The notes beneath the pieces are model-generated. The model did no database searches. It was not told the origin of the DNA and saw nothing but the letters and a program-made list of their open reading frames with translations. This document shows, piece by piece, positions 9,134 through 17,502 of a DNA stretch of 64,000 nucleotides. Numbering within the stretch: the stretch's first letter is position 1; the number at the start of each line of letters is the position of its first letter. This stretch comes from Kumtagia ephedrae (GTDB taxonomy: Bacteria; Pseudomonadota; Alphaproteobacteria; Rhizobiales; Rhizobiaceae). The position numbers and the translations under genes were made by a program. The stretch spans positions 1 through 64,000 of the forward strand of contig NZ_PXYK01000032.1 of NCBI RefSeq assembly GCF_003012745.1. Reading direction: 5' to 3'.

Positions 9134-9550
9134 ATGGCTATTCGTACGGTGCTGCTTGCCACTCTTCTGGCGATCTCGGGCTGCGCGACGATCTCGGGCG
9201 CCGGTGGCGGCGCAGGCACGGACGTCACGCCGCCGAGCGGCTCCGGCAAGGCCAGCATGGTCGGCGGGCTGATCACCGGGTCGCTCGGCTCCGGTCTCGG
9301 CTCCGGCGACAGGCAGAAGGCGCTCGCCGCCGAATACCACGCGCTCGAATACACCCAGAGCGGGCAGACGGTCTCCTGGACGGGCGGCCGCGCCGGCCGC
9401 TCCGGCGACGTGGTGCCGGCGCAGCCCTACCGGGTCGGATCGCAGGACTGCCGCCAGTATACGCACAAGGTTGTGATCGACGGCGCCACGCGCACGGCGC
9501 GCGGCACGGCCTGCCGCAATGCCGACGGAAGCTGGGCGACGCTGAGCTGA
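9134..9550 (+). CDS. Outer-membrane lipoprotein, 17 kDa surface antigen-like
   Basis: A 138-residue lipoprotein. ATG 9134 is chosen because GGTGGTGGGA directly precedes it and a lipoprotein signal follows (MAIRTVLLATLLAISGC, lipobox AISGC with acylated Cys17). After a Gly/Ser-rich region with a glycine-zipper-like stretch (GGLITGSLGSGLGSG), the C-terminus has the pattern of the rickettsial 17 kDa surface-antigen family (YTHKVVIDG, then ARGTACRNADGSW). It lies between feuQ and the cytochrome c maturation genes, in the same orientation. The function is structural or unknown. Confidence 0.82.
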   Translation: MAIRTVLLATLLAISGCATISGAGGGAGTDVTPPSGSGKASMVGGLITGSLGSGLGSGDRQKALAAEYHALEYTQSGQTVSWTGGRAGRSGDVVPAQPYRVGSQDCRQYTHKVVIDGATRTARGTACRNADGSWATLS

Positions 9551-9637
9551 CAGCCCGGCCCGGACGGCCGACGCCCGGTCAATCAGCCGCAGCGCCGGCG
9601 ATTGGCAGGGGCCGCCGACACGGATATTGGAAGGCGC

Positions 9638-10771
9638 ATGCTGTTCTGGATCGTCGCCGCGCTGCTGACGCTGGCTGCCAGCCTGGCGGTGATGCTGCCG
9701 CTGGCGGGCCGGACCCGCGCCGACAACCCGCGTGATCACGACATCGAGGTCTATCGCGACCAGCTCAAGGAGCTGGAGCGCGACGCCGCGCGCGGCCTGA
9801 TCGGCCCTGCCGAGGCAGAGGAGGCGAAAGCCGAGATCGGCCGGCGCATCCTGCGGCTGGCCGGGCCCGAGAACGCGGATTCCGCAAGGGCCGGCGCAAA
9901 ACTTCCGCGCATGGTCGCCGTTGCCGCCGTGCTTGCGGTTCCCGTGATCGCCTGGGGCGTCTACGCCGTCACCGGCTCGCCGGCATTGCCCGGCCAGCCG
10001 CTGAGCGCCCGGCTGGCCGAAGATCCTGCCGACAGCTCGCTCGAGGAACTGATCGCCCGCGCCGAGGGTCATCTCGTGTCCAATCCCGAGGATGGACGCG
10101 GTTGGGACGTGCTGGCGCCGATCTACCTGCGCGGCGGGCGCTTCGCCGATTCGGTTTCCGCCTATCGCAACGCCATCCGCCTGCTCGGCGAGACGCCCGA
10201 CCGCCTTGCCGGTCTCGGCGAGGCGCAGGCGAGCGCTGCCGGCGGGCTGGTCACCGCCGAGGCAAGAGCTTCCTTCGAGCGGGCAATGGCGGCGGACCCC
10301 GCCAATCCGAAGGCGCGTTTCTATCTCGCTACCGCGCTCGCCCAGGAGGGCAGGCTGAAGGAGGCGGGGGAGGCGTGGCGGACGATGCTTTCAGCGCTGC
10401 CGGCCGACAATCCATGGCGCGAGGCGGTGCAGCAGGCGATCGCCGAGGCGGACCGCCGCATCGCCGCGGCCGATGCGCCTCCCGCCGCCGGGCCGAGCCA
10501 AAGCGAGATCGAAGCGGCGCAGAAGATGTCGCCGCAGGACCGCGCCGCCATGATCGAGCAGATGGTGGCCGGGCTTGATCAGAAGCTCAGGGAGAATCCG
10601 CGCGATCCGGAAGGCTGGATGCGGCTGGTGCGTTCCTATGCCATGCTCGGCCGGACGGATGCGGCCCGGGATGCGCTGGCGCGCGGCCTGGAGGCGCTCG
10701 ACGGCGACAGCGAGGACGGCAGGCGCCTGCTGGCGCTCGCCGCCTCGCTCGGCCTGCCGGCGACGGAGTGA
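9638..10771 (+). CDS. ccmI: Cytochrome c maturation protein CcmI (CycH)
   Basis: A 377-residue TPR protein of cytochrome c assembly that holds apocytochrome c for heme ligation. It begins with a membrane segment (MLFWIVAALLTLAASLAVML), followed by the family segment DIEVYRDQLKELERDAARGLI. A second hydrophobic segment lies near residues 90-108, and TPR-rich periplasmic regions fill the rest (for example ANPKARFYLATALAQEGRLKEA). ATG 9638 has GGAAGG upstream; an upstream TTG would add 12 residues before the membrane segment. It is the first gene of the ccmI-E-F-H operon, with a 7 nt gap to ccmE. Confidence 0.92.
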   Translation: MLFWIVAALLTLAASLAVMLPLAGRTRADNPRDHDIEVYRDQLKELERDAARGLIGPAEAEEAKAEIGRRILRLAGPENADSARAGAKLPRMVAVAAVLAVPVIAWGVYAVTGSPALPGQPLSARLAEDPADSSLEELIARAEGHLVSNPEDGRGWDVLAPIYLRGGRFADSVSAYRNAIRLLGETPDRLAGLGEAQASAAGGLVTAEARASFERAMAADPANPKARFYLATALAQEGRLKEAGEAWRTMLSALPADNPWREAVQQAIAEADRRIAAADAPPAAGPSQSEIEAAQKMSPQDRAAMIEQMVAGLDQKLRENPRDPEGWMRLVRSYAMLGRTDAARDALARGLEALDGDSEDGRRLLALAASLGLPATE

Positions 10772-10778
10772 GACGCCG

Positions 10779-11231
10779 ATGACCCGCAAGCAGAAGCGAC
10801 TGTCCGTGATTGCCGGCGCGCTCGCCTTCCTCGGCGCCGCCACGGCGCTCACCTTCTACGCGCTCGGCCAGAAGGCGTCGTTCTTCTACATGCCGGCCGA
10901 GCTGCAGGCAGCAGCCCTGGAGCCAGGCCAACGCGTGCGGCTCGGCGGGCTGGTCGAAGCCGGCACGGTGAAGCGCGGGCAGGGGACGGAAGTGTCCTTC
11001 TCGGTGACCGATGGCGAAAGATCGGTGCCGGTCGCCTATGTCGGCATCCTGCCGGACCTTTTCAGAGAAGAGCAGGGGATCATCGCCGAAGGAACCCTGC
11101 GGCCGGACGGCGTTTTCGCCGCCGACAGCGTTCTCGCCAAGCATGACGAGACTTATATGCCCAAGGAAATCGCCGACAGCCTGAAGGAGAAGGGCGTGTG
11201 GAAGGACGAGACGGCGGGATCGGGGTCGTGA
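10779..11231 (+). CDS. ccmE: Heme chaperone CcmE (CycJ)
   Basis: A 150-residue periplasmic heme chaperone anchored by one N-terminal membrane segment (about residues 9-28). The heme-attachment histidine is H122 in the signature LAKHDETYMPKE, with the conserved tyrosine four residues later. The preceding beta-barrel sequence (RLGGLVEAGTVKR, then SFSVTDGERSVPVAYVGILPDLF) is typical. It receives heme from CcmC and passes it to the CcmF/CcmH ligation complex encoded next door. The start is ATG 10779. One nt separates its stop from the ccmF start. Confidence 0.95.
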   Translation: MTRKQKRLSVIAGALAFLGAATALTFYALGQKASFFYMPAELQAAALEPGQRVRLGGLVEAGTVKRGQGTEVSFSVTDGERSVPVAYVGILPDLFREEQGIIAEGTLRPDGVFAADSVLAKHDETYMPKEIADSLKEKGVWKDETAGSGS

Positions 11232-11232
11232 C

Positions 11233-13221
11233 ATGATCGTCGAAACCGGCCATTTCGCCCTCGTGCTGGCCTTCGCGCTGGCGCTGGTCCAGTCGGTGGT
11301 GCCGCTGGTCGGGGCGCGCACCGGCGAAGCGCGGCTGATGGCGGCGGGCGGGCCGGTGGCCATCGCCGGCTTCGCGCTGACGGCGCTCGCCTTCGCGGCG
11401 CTGACGGCGGCCTATGTCCAGTCCGACTTCTCGGTCGCCAATGTCTGGCAGAACTCGCATTCGCTGAAGCCGATGCTCTACAAGGTCACCGGCACCTGGG
11501 GCAACCACGAGGGCTCGATGCTGCTCTGGGTGGTGATCCTTGCCTTCTTCGGCGCGCTGGTGGCGGTGTTCGGGCGCAACCTGCCGGCGACGCTGCGCGC
11601 CAACGTGCTGGCCGTGCAGGGCTGGATCGGCGCCGCCTTCCTGCTGTTCGTGCTGGCCACCTCGAACCCGTTCGTCCGGCTCGAGCCGGCGCCGTTCGAG
11701 GGCCGCGACCTCAACCCTATCCTGCAGGACATCGGCCTCGCCATCCATCCGCCGCTGCTCTATCTCGGTTATGTCGGCTTCTCCATCTCATTCTCCTTCG
11801 CCGTCGCCGCCCTGATCGAAGGACGCATCGACGCGGCCTGGGCGCGCTGGGTGCGTCCGTGGACGCTGGCCGCCTGGGTGTTCCTGACCGGCGGCATCGC
11901 CATGGGCTCCTACTGGGCCTACTACGAGCTCGGCTGGGGCGGCTTCTGGTTCTGGGATCCGGTCGAGAACGCCTCCTTCATGCCATGGCTGGCGGGTACC
12001 GCGCTGCTGCACTCGGCGATCGTCATGGAAAAGCGCTCGGCGCTGAAGATCTGGACGATCCTGCTCGCCATCCTCACCTTCTCGCTGTCGCTGCTCGGCA
12101 CCTTCCTGGTCCGTTCCGGCGTGCTGACCTCGGTGCATGCCTTCGCCACCGATCCGACGCGCGGCGTCTTCATCCTCGGCATTCTCGTCGTCTTCATCGG
12201 CGGTTCGCTGGCGCTGTTCGCGTTGCGCGCCGGCAGCCTGACGGCCGGCGGACTGTTCCACCCGATCTCGCGCGAAGGCGCGCTGGTGCTGAACAATTTG
12301 TTCCTGACGACGGCGACGGCGACGGTGCTGGTCGGCACGCTCTATCCGCTGGTGGTCGAGGCGATCTCCGGCGACAAGATCTCGGTCGGCGCACCGTTCT
12401 TCAACCTGACCTTCGGGCCGCTGATGCTGCCACTGCTCCTGCTCATCCCCTTCGGGCCGCTGCTCGCCTGGAAGCGCGGCGACGTCTTTGCGGTGGCGCA
12501 GCGGCTGATGGCGGCGTTCGGCGGCGCGCTGCTCGCCGTGCTCGCCACCTTGCTGCTGGTCGACGGCGCGTCGGTGTTCGCCGCGCTCGGGATAGGGATC
12601 GCGGTCTGGATGGTTCTCGGCGCGCTCACCGACCTGGCGCAGAAATCCGCCCTCGGTGCGGTGCCGCTCGGCGTCGCCGCGCGGCGCTTCGCCGGACTGC
12701 CGCGCTCGGTGTTCGGCACGGCGCTGGCGCATATGGGCATGGGGCTGAGCGTTCTCGGCATCGTCGCGACGGTCGCCTTCGAAGTCGAGCACATCACCGT
12801 CATGAAGCCGGGCGAGACCACCGAGATCGCCGGGCGCACGCTGCGCTTCGAGGGCGTCGCGCCGGTGCAGGGGCCCAACTTCACCGAGACGCAGGCGCGC
12901 TTCGTGCTGATGCAGGGCGGAGTTTCGCGCGGCGCGCTCATCTCGTCCAAGCGCATCTACACGGCCCGCCAGATGCCGACCACCGAAGCCGGCATCCTGA
13001 CGCGGGGCCTGAGCCAGCTCTATGTCTCGCTTGGCGACGAGACGGGCGACGGCGGCATGGTCGTCCGCATCTGGTGGAAGCCGCTGGTCACCCTGATCTG
13101 GCTGGGCGGGGCGGTCATGATGGCGGGCGGCGCCGTCTCGCTGACCGATCGGCGGCTGCGCGTCGGCGCGCCGTCGCGGCGTACCCGGCCGTCGGCCGTG
13201 CCCTCCGGAGCCAAGGCGTGA
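11233..13221 (+). CDS. ccmF: Cytochrome c heme lyase subunit CcmF (CycK)
   Basis: A 662-residue polytopic inner-membrane protein, the core heme lyase that attaches heme to apocytochrome c. The tryptophan-rich WWD-type motif is present as GWGGFWFWDPVENASFMPWL (around residues 234-253). Conserved heme-ligating histidines are suggested by the NSHSLKPMLYKVTGTWGNHE segment (about 75-95) and by LHSAIVME. Length and hydrophobic pattern are normal. It overlaps ccmH by 4 nt. Confidence 0.95.
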   Translation: MIVETGHFALVLAFALALVQSVVPLVGARTGEARLMAAGGPVAIAGFALTALAFAALTAAYVQSDFSVANVWQNSHSLKPMLYKVTGTWGNHEGSMLLWVVILAFFGALVAVFGRNLPATLRANVLAVQGWIGAAFLLFVLATSNPFVRLEPAPFEGRDLNPILQDIGLAIHPPLLYLGYVGFSISFSFAVAALIEGRIDAAWARWVRPWTLAAWVFLTGGIAMGSYWAYYELGWGGFWFWDPVENASFMPWLAGTALLHSAIVMEKRSALKIWTILLAILTFSLSLLGTFLVRSGVLTSVHAFATDPTRGVFILGILVVFIGGSLALFALRAGSLTAGGLFHPISREGALVLNNLFLTTATATVLVGTLYPLVVEAISGDKISVGAPFFNLTFGPLMLPLLLLIPFGPLLAWKRGDVFAVAQRLMAAFGGALLAVLATLLLVDGASVFAALGIGIAVWMVLGALTDLAQKSALGAVPLGVAARRFAGLPRSVFGTALAHMGMGLSVLGIVATVAFEVEHITVMKPGETTEIAGRTLRFEGVAPVQGPNFTETQARFVLMQGGVSRGALISSKRIYTARQMPTTEAGILTRGLSQLYVSLGDETGDGGMVVRIWWKPLVTLIWLGGAVMMAGGAVSLTDRRLRVGAPSRRTRPSAVPSGAKA

Positions 13222-13706
13222 GGCGGCTCGGCATCCTTGCCGCCGCGCTGCTGCTCGCCGTCGCGGCTGCAATCCCCGCCGGCGCGGTGCAGCCGGGCGA
13301 GAGGCTGGCCGATCCGGCGCTGGAGGCGCGGGCGCGGTCGCTTTCGGCCGAGCTGCGCTGCATGGTCTGCCAGAACCAGTCGATCGACGATTCCGACGCG
13401 GAGCTTGCGCATGATCTGCGCGTGCTGGTGCGCGAGCGGCTGTCGGCCGGCGACACGGATGCGCAGGTGCTCGACTTCGTCGTCGCCCGCTACGGCGAGT
13501 TCGTGCTGCTCAAGCCGCGCTTCAACGCCCGCAACGCGCTGCTGTGGGGCACGCCCGTGCTGTTGCTGGTGGTGGGCGGCGCTGTCGTTTTCGCGTTCGG
13601 CCGATCAAGGCGGCGATACGCAAGCGAGAAGCTTTCCGGCGAGGAGCAGGCGGCGCTGCGGCGGATTCTCGATGAGAATGGCAAGGGGCGGCCAGAAGGC
13701 GCCTGA
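13218..13706 (+). CDS. ccmH: Cytochrome c maturation thioreductase CcmH (CycL)
   Basis: A 162-residue CcmH/CycL protein that keeps the apocytochrome CxxCH cysteines reduced. It starts at GTG 13218 inside the ccmF stop (GTGA). There is a signal segment (RRLGILAAALLLAVAAAIPAGA), then the active-site motif LRCMVCQNQSIDDSDAELA, a transmembrane segment near residues 105-127 and a short cytoplasmic tail. It is the last gene of the operon and converges on the adenylate cyclase gene, with 39 bp between. That gap contains an imperfect hairpin (GCCACC...GGTGGC, 13713-13735) that could act as a terminator. Confidence 0.95.
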   Translation: MRRLGILAAALLLAVAAAIPAGAVQPGERLADPALEARARSLSAELRCMVCQNQSIDDSDAELAHDLRVLVRERLSAGDTDAQVLDFVVARYGEFVLLKPRFNARNALLWGTPVLLLVVGGAVVFAFGRSRRRYASEKLSGEEQAALRRILDENGKGRPEGA

Positions 13707-13745
13707 CTGACAGCCACCCCTGACGCTTTGGTGGCCGACTGCGAG

Positions 13746-14915
13746 CTACGGGTGATTGCCGATCGCTGTCATCAACTCGAACACCCGCTGCTCCTCCGCA
13801 AATCCCTTGAGCGCGTGCCTGCCGAGGTCCCCGACCGCTTCGGCCGGCAGTTCGGCGGCGGCCTCGGCCGAGCAGACGGCGCGCTTGTCGAGCGCCTTGG
13901 CGATGCCTTCCAGCCGGCTGACATAATTGACCGTCGGGCCGACCACGGTGAAGTCGAGCCGGTCGCGGCTGCCGATGTTGCCGTAGACGAGCGGCCCGAC
14001 ATGCAGGGCGGCGACGAAGGGCAGATCCCTGGCCGCTTCGTGAGCGAACGCGGCGGCGATGGCGCGGGCGGCGCGCAGGCAGGCATCCCGGCGTCCGGAG
14101 TCGCGCGCGGGAAAGACGGAAAGCACGCCGTCGCCGATGAACTTGAGCACGTCGCCGCCCTCGGCGCGGACCGAATCGACGACCACCTCGAAATAGCGTC
14201 CCAGCCGGTCGAGCAGCGCGTCGGGGGCCAGCCGTTCCGACTGGCCGGTGAAATCACGCATGTCGGTCACCAGCACCGCGGCTTCCGCCTCGGTCATCTG
14301 GCCGCGCTGGAAGTCGCCCTTGACGACGCGGCTTGCCGGGCCGGAGCCGAGATAGACCTCGAGCAGGCTCTCCATGGAATGGCGCATGGCGGCCGGCTCC
14401 AGGGCGGCGGCGATCGCCGGCGCCAGTTCCTCGATCAACGCCACCTCCGGATCCGCGAAGCCGCTCGGCCGGTCCGTCGTGAAGGCGCCGACCTGCACCG
14501 AGCCGTCGCCATATTCGATAGGCAGGGCCAGATAGCCGGTGCTGCCGGCTTCCGCCAGCTCGAACAGCACGGGATGGTCGCGGCCCGCCACCAGATGTTC
14601 CAGCGAACATCGGAAGCTCGTGCGGGTGGTGATGACGTGCTCGAACGGGCTGCCGCGATAGGAGGCGGTGGAAAGCATGCTGCGCGGCACCGTGTAGAGC
14701 TCCGCGCCGCCGTCCCTGGTCCATATCACGCCCCAGGCGCCGATCAGCGGATTGGAAACCCTTTGGCCGATCCGCACCCGCCACAGCGGGACGCCGGCGA
14801 CGACAAGACGCTCCGCCAGCCCTCCGACGATACCCTCCGGCGGAAGGCTTTTGCGCGCCGGACCGATCAGCCAGGCGGCGATCGGCTGCAGATGTGAATT
14901 TTCCAGGTCGGCCAC
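13746..14915 (-). CDS. Class III adenylate/guanylate cyclase
   Basis: A 389-residue soluble nucleotide cyclase. A GAF-like N-terminal region (about 1-190) is followed by a class III catalytic domain (about 210-350). Visible determinants are the metal-binding aspartates in VLVTDMRDFTG and FIGDGVLSVF, the base-specifying pair K in GGDVLKFIGDG and D in RLDFTVVGPTVNYVSRLEG, and the transition-state N and R in VNYVSR. The K/D pair suggests ATP as substrate. I chose GTG 14915 because AGGAGG lies 5 nt upstream. An open frame continues to 14993 but has no comparable ribosome site. Confidence 0.85.
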   Translation of the reverse strand: MADLENSHLQPIAAWLIGPARKSLPPEGIVGGLAERLVVAGVPLWRVRIGQRVSNPLIGAWGVIWTRDGGAELYTVPRSMLSTASYRGSPFEHVITTRTSFRCSLEHLVAGRDHPVLFELAEAGSTGYLALPIEYGDGSVQVGAFTTDRPSGFADPEVALIEELAPAIAAALEPAAMRHSMESLLEVYLGSGPASRVVKGDFQRGQMTEAEAAVLVTDMRDFTGQSERLAPDALLDRLGRYFEVVVDSVRAEGGDVLKFIGDGVLSVFPARDSGRRDACLRAARAIAAAFAHEAARDLPFVAALHVGPLVYGNIGSRDRLDFTVVGPTVNYVSRLEGIAKALDKRAVCSAEAAAELPAEAVGDLGRHALKGFAEEQRVFELMTAIGNHP

Positions 14916-15100
14916 GATGTCCTCCTGCGCCGAGACGCACCGGACATATAGGAGGAGGGCCGGGACAAGCGAAGTCCAAGCTCCCGCGAACATTACCTAA
15001 ATTTCATGTGCCGGAAATGGCGCCGTAATGTGCCGGCTCCTATTTCTCTTGCCAGCGGATGCCGCTCGAGACGCATCCCTTCAAGAGGAATAGAGCGACC

Positions 15101-16636
15101 ATGAACACCCCCAACACTCCCGTTTCGCGGACCCGCACGCGCCTGCTTGCAGCGGCCGCGTCCCTTGCCATTGCCGGTGCGATCGGCTTCGGTGCCGTCA
15201 CCAGCGGCACGGCGCCCGTGTTCGCCGAAGCCGTCCGCATCGACGGACCGCAGGCCCCCGGCTTCGCCGACGTCGTCGAGAAGGTCTCGCCGGCCGTCGT
15301 CAGCGTCCAGGTCAAGGCCAAGATCTCGCCCGCGTCCGATCGCGGTCCCGACGTCTTCTCGGGCCCCGGCTTCGATGATCTTCCCAACGACCACCCGCTC
15401 AAGCGCTTCTTCCGCGAGTTCCGCGGCGACGGCGATCGCAGCGACCGCTGGCAGCAGCGTCGCGGCAATCGCGACAACCCGCGTCCGCGTCCCATGTCCC
15501 AGGGCTCCGGCTTCTTCATCTCCGAGGACGGCTATCTCGTCACCAACAATCACGTCGTCGAAGGCGGTTCGGCCTTCACCGTGGTGATGGACAATGGCGA
15601 CGAGCTTGACGCCAAGCTGGTCGGCACCGACCCGCGCACCGACCTCGCCGTGCTCAAGGTCGACGACAGCCGCAAGTTCACCTATGTCGACTTCGCCGAC
15701 GACGGCAAGGTGCGCGTCGGCGACTGGGTCGTGGCGGTCGGCAATCCGTTCGGCCTCGGCGGCACGGTGACGGCCGGCATCGTCTCGGCGCGCGGCCGCG
15801 ACATCGGCGCCGGCCCGTATGACGACTTCATCCAGATCGACGCGGCGGTCAACCGCGGCAATTCCGGCGGCCCGGCCTTCAACCTGAACGGCGAGGTCGT
15901 CGGCATCAACACCGCCATCTTCTCGCCGTCGGGCGGCAATGTCGGTATCGCCTTCGCCATCCCCGCCTCGACCGCGCGCGACGTGGTGCAGGACCTGATC
16001 CGCGACGGCAGCGTGTCGCGCGGCTGGATCGGCGTGCAGATCCAGCCGGTGACCAAGGACATCGCCGATTCGCTCGGCCTGGCCGACGCCAAGGGCGCCA
16101 TCGTCTCCGAGCCGCAGGCCGACGGTCCGGCCGTCAAGGCCGGCATCAAGTCGGGCGACGTGATCACCGCCGTCGACGGCAAGCCGGTCGGCTCGCCGCG
16201 TGAGCTGGCCCGCCTCATCGGCGGCATCCAGCCGGGCAAGTCGGTCGACCTGACCGTGTGGCGCGACGGCAAGTCCGAGCAGGTCAAGCTCGAGCTCGGC
16301 ACGCTGCCGGGCAGCGACACGCAGGCTTCGGCCGACGACGGCAAGCCGCAGCAGGTCGAGCCGTCCTCGCTCGCCGATCTCGGCCTGACCGTCGCTCCGT
16401 CCGAGGACGGCAAAGGCCTGGTCGTGACCGATGTCGACCCGGACAGCGATGCCGCCGACCGCGGCATCCAGCCCGGCGACGTGATCACCGCGGTCAATTC
16501 GCGCGAGGTCAAGGGTCCGAGCGACGTGACCACCGCCATGGACGATGCCGCCAAGGCCGGCCGCAAGGCCGTCCTCATGCAGCTCAGCCGCGACGACACC
16601 AGCCGCTTCGTGGCGCTGCCCATCGGCCGCAGCTGA
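15101..16636 (+). CDS. degP: Periplasmic serine protease DegP/HtrA
   Basis: A 511-residue DegP-type protease and chaperone for misfolded envelope proteins. There is a signal peptide (SRTRTRLLAAAASLAIAGAIGFG, cleavage probably after VFAEA). In the trypsin-like domain the triad is H151 (VTNNHVVEG), D181 (RTDLAVLKV) and S255 (NRGNSGGPAFN). Two PDZ domains follow (about residues 300-390 and 415-500), the second ending with ALPIGRS. ATG 15101 is preferred because it begins the signal peptide; ATG 15059 would add 14 charged residues. It sits upstream of a two-component system, as in Sinorhizobium. Confidence 0.93.
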   Translation: MNTPNTPVSRTRTRLLAAAASLAIAGAIGFGAVTSGTAPVFAEAVRIDGPQAPGFADVVEKVSPAVVSVQVKAKISPASDRGPDVFSGPGFDDLPNDHPLKRFFREFRGDGDRSDRWQQRRGNRDNPRPRPMSQGSGFFISEDGYLVTNNHVVEGGSAFTVVMDNGDELDAKLVGTDPRTDLAVLKVDDSRKFTYVDFADDGKVRVGDWVVAVGNPFGLGGTVTAGIVSARGRDIGAGPYDDFIQIDAAVNRGNSGGPAFNLNGEVVGINTAIFSPSGGNVGIAFAIPASTARDVVQDLIRDGSVSRGWIGVQIQPVTKDIADSLGLADAKGAIVSEPQADGPAVKAGIKSGDVITAVDGKPVGSPRELARLIGGIQPGKSVDLTVWRDGKSEQVKLELGTLPGSDTQASADDGKPQQVEPSSLADLGLTVAPSEDGKGLVVTDVDPDSDAADRGIQPGDVITAVNSREVKGPSDVTTAMDDAAKAGRKAVLMQLSRDDTSRFVALPIGRS

Positions 16637-16641
16637 CCGGT

Positions 16642-16687
16642 GTTGCCGGCGTTCCGCCCGACCACCCCCCCGGGCGCCGCCGGCAAC
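16642..16687 (+). terminator. Possible degP terminator hairpin
   Basis: A perfect 10-bp inverted repeat, GTTGCCGGCG / CGCCGGCAAC, with a 26-nt loop starts 6 nt after the degP stop. There is no T-run after it, so intrinsic termination is only possible, not shown. Confidence 0.4.
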
Positions 16688-16776
16688 GTCGGACCGGCCG
16701 GCGTAGTCAGTCTGTCACGGCCGGTTCGGCGGCAGCGGTCCATCGGGCCGCTGCCGCACAATTGCGAGGAAAGGCG

Positions 16777-17499
16777 ATGAGCATCCTGCCGGCAGAATTT
16801 CGCGAATTCGCGTATGGTGATCCGATGAAGATTCTGGTCATCGAAGACGATCGCGAAGCCGCGGACTACCTGCAGAGGGCGCTTTCGGAGGCGGGGCATA
16901 CCGTACACGTCGCCGGCGACGGCGACAGCGGCTTCACGCTCGCCGACACAGGCGACTACGACGTCATGGTGGTCGACCGCATGCTGCCGCGCCGCGACGG
17001 CCTGTCGGTCATCGCCGGGCTGCGGTCGCGCGGCAACAGCACGCCGGTGCTGATCCTCTCGGCGCTGGGCGAGGTCGACGACCGCGTCACCGGCCTGCGC
17101 GCCGGCGGCGACGACTATCTGACGAAGCCCTATGCCTTCACCGAACTGCTCGCCCGGGTCGAGGTTCTGTGCCGCAGGGCCAACATCAAGGATGCAGAGA
17201 CCGTCTACAAGGTCGGCGACCTCGAACTCGACCGCCTGTCGCACACGGTGCGGCGCGCTTCCCGCGAGATCGTCCTGCAGCCGCGCGAGTTCAAGCTGCT
17301 GGAATATCTGATGCGGCATGCCGGGCAGGTGGTGACCCGCACCATGCTGCTCGAGAACGTCTGGGACTATCATTTCGATCCGCAGACCAATGTCATCGAC
17401 GTCCATATCTCGCGCCTGCGCTCCAAGATCGAGAAGGGGTTCGACAGCCCGATCCTGCACACGGTGCGGGGCGCGGGCTACATGCTGAAGGCTGCATAG
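16777..17499 (+). CDS. OmpR-family response regulator (partner of the next kinase)
   Basis: A winged-helix response regulator with a receiver domain starting MKILVIEDD, phospho-acceptor aspartate in MVVDRMLPRRDG and the conserved lysine in DDYLTKPYAF, then an OmpR/PhoB output domain with the usual end HTVRGAGYMLKAA. ATG 16777 has a strong AGGAAAGG ribosome site but adds 16 residues before the family start. ATG 16825 begins exactly at MKILVIEDD but has a weaker site. The kinase gene follows after 3 nt. The signal is unknown. Confidence 0.9.
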   Translation: MSILPAEFREFAYGDPMKILVIEDDREAADYLQRALSEAGHTVHVAGDGDSGFTLADTGDYDVMVVDRMLPRRDGLSVIAGLRSRGNSTPVLILSALGEVDDRVTGLRAGGDDYLTKPYAFTELLARVEVLCRRANIKDAETVYKVGDLELDRLSHTVRRASREIVLQPREFKLLEYLMRHAGQVVTRTMLLENVWDYHFDPQTNVIDVHISRLRSKIEKGFDSPILHTVRGAGYMLKAA

Positions 17500-17502
17500 C
17501 GG

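Noticed and set aside
13728-14897. Plus-strand frame opposite the adenylate cyclase
   Set aside because: Antisense shadow; the minus strand has all the class III cyclase catalytic residues.
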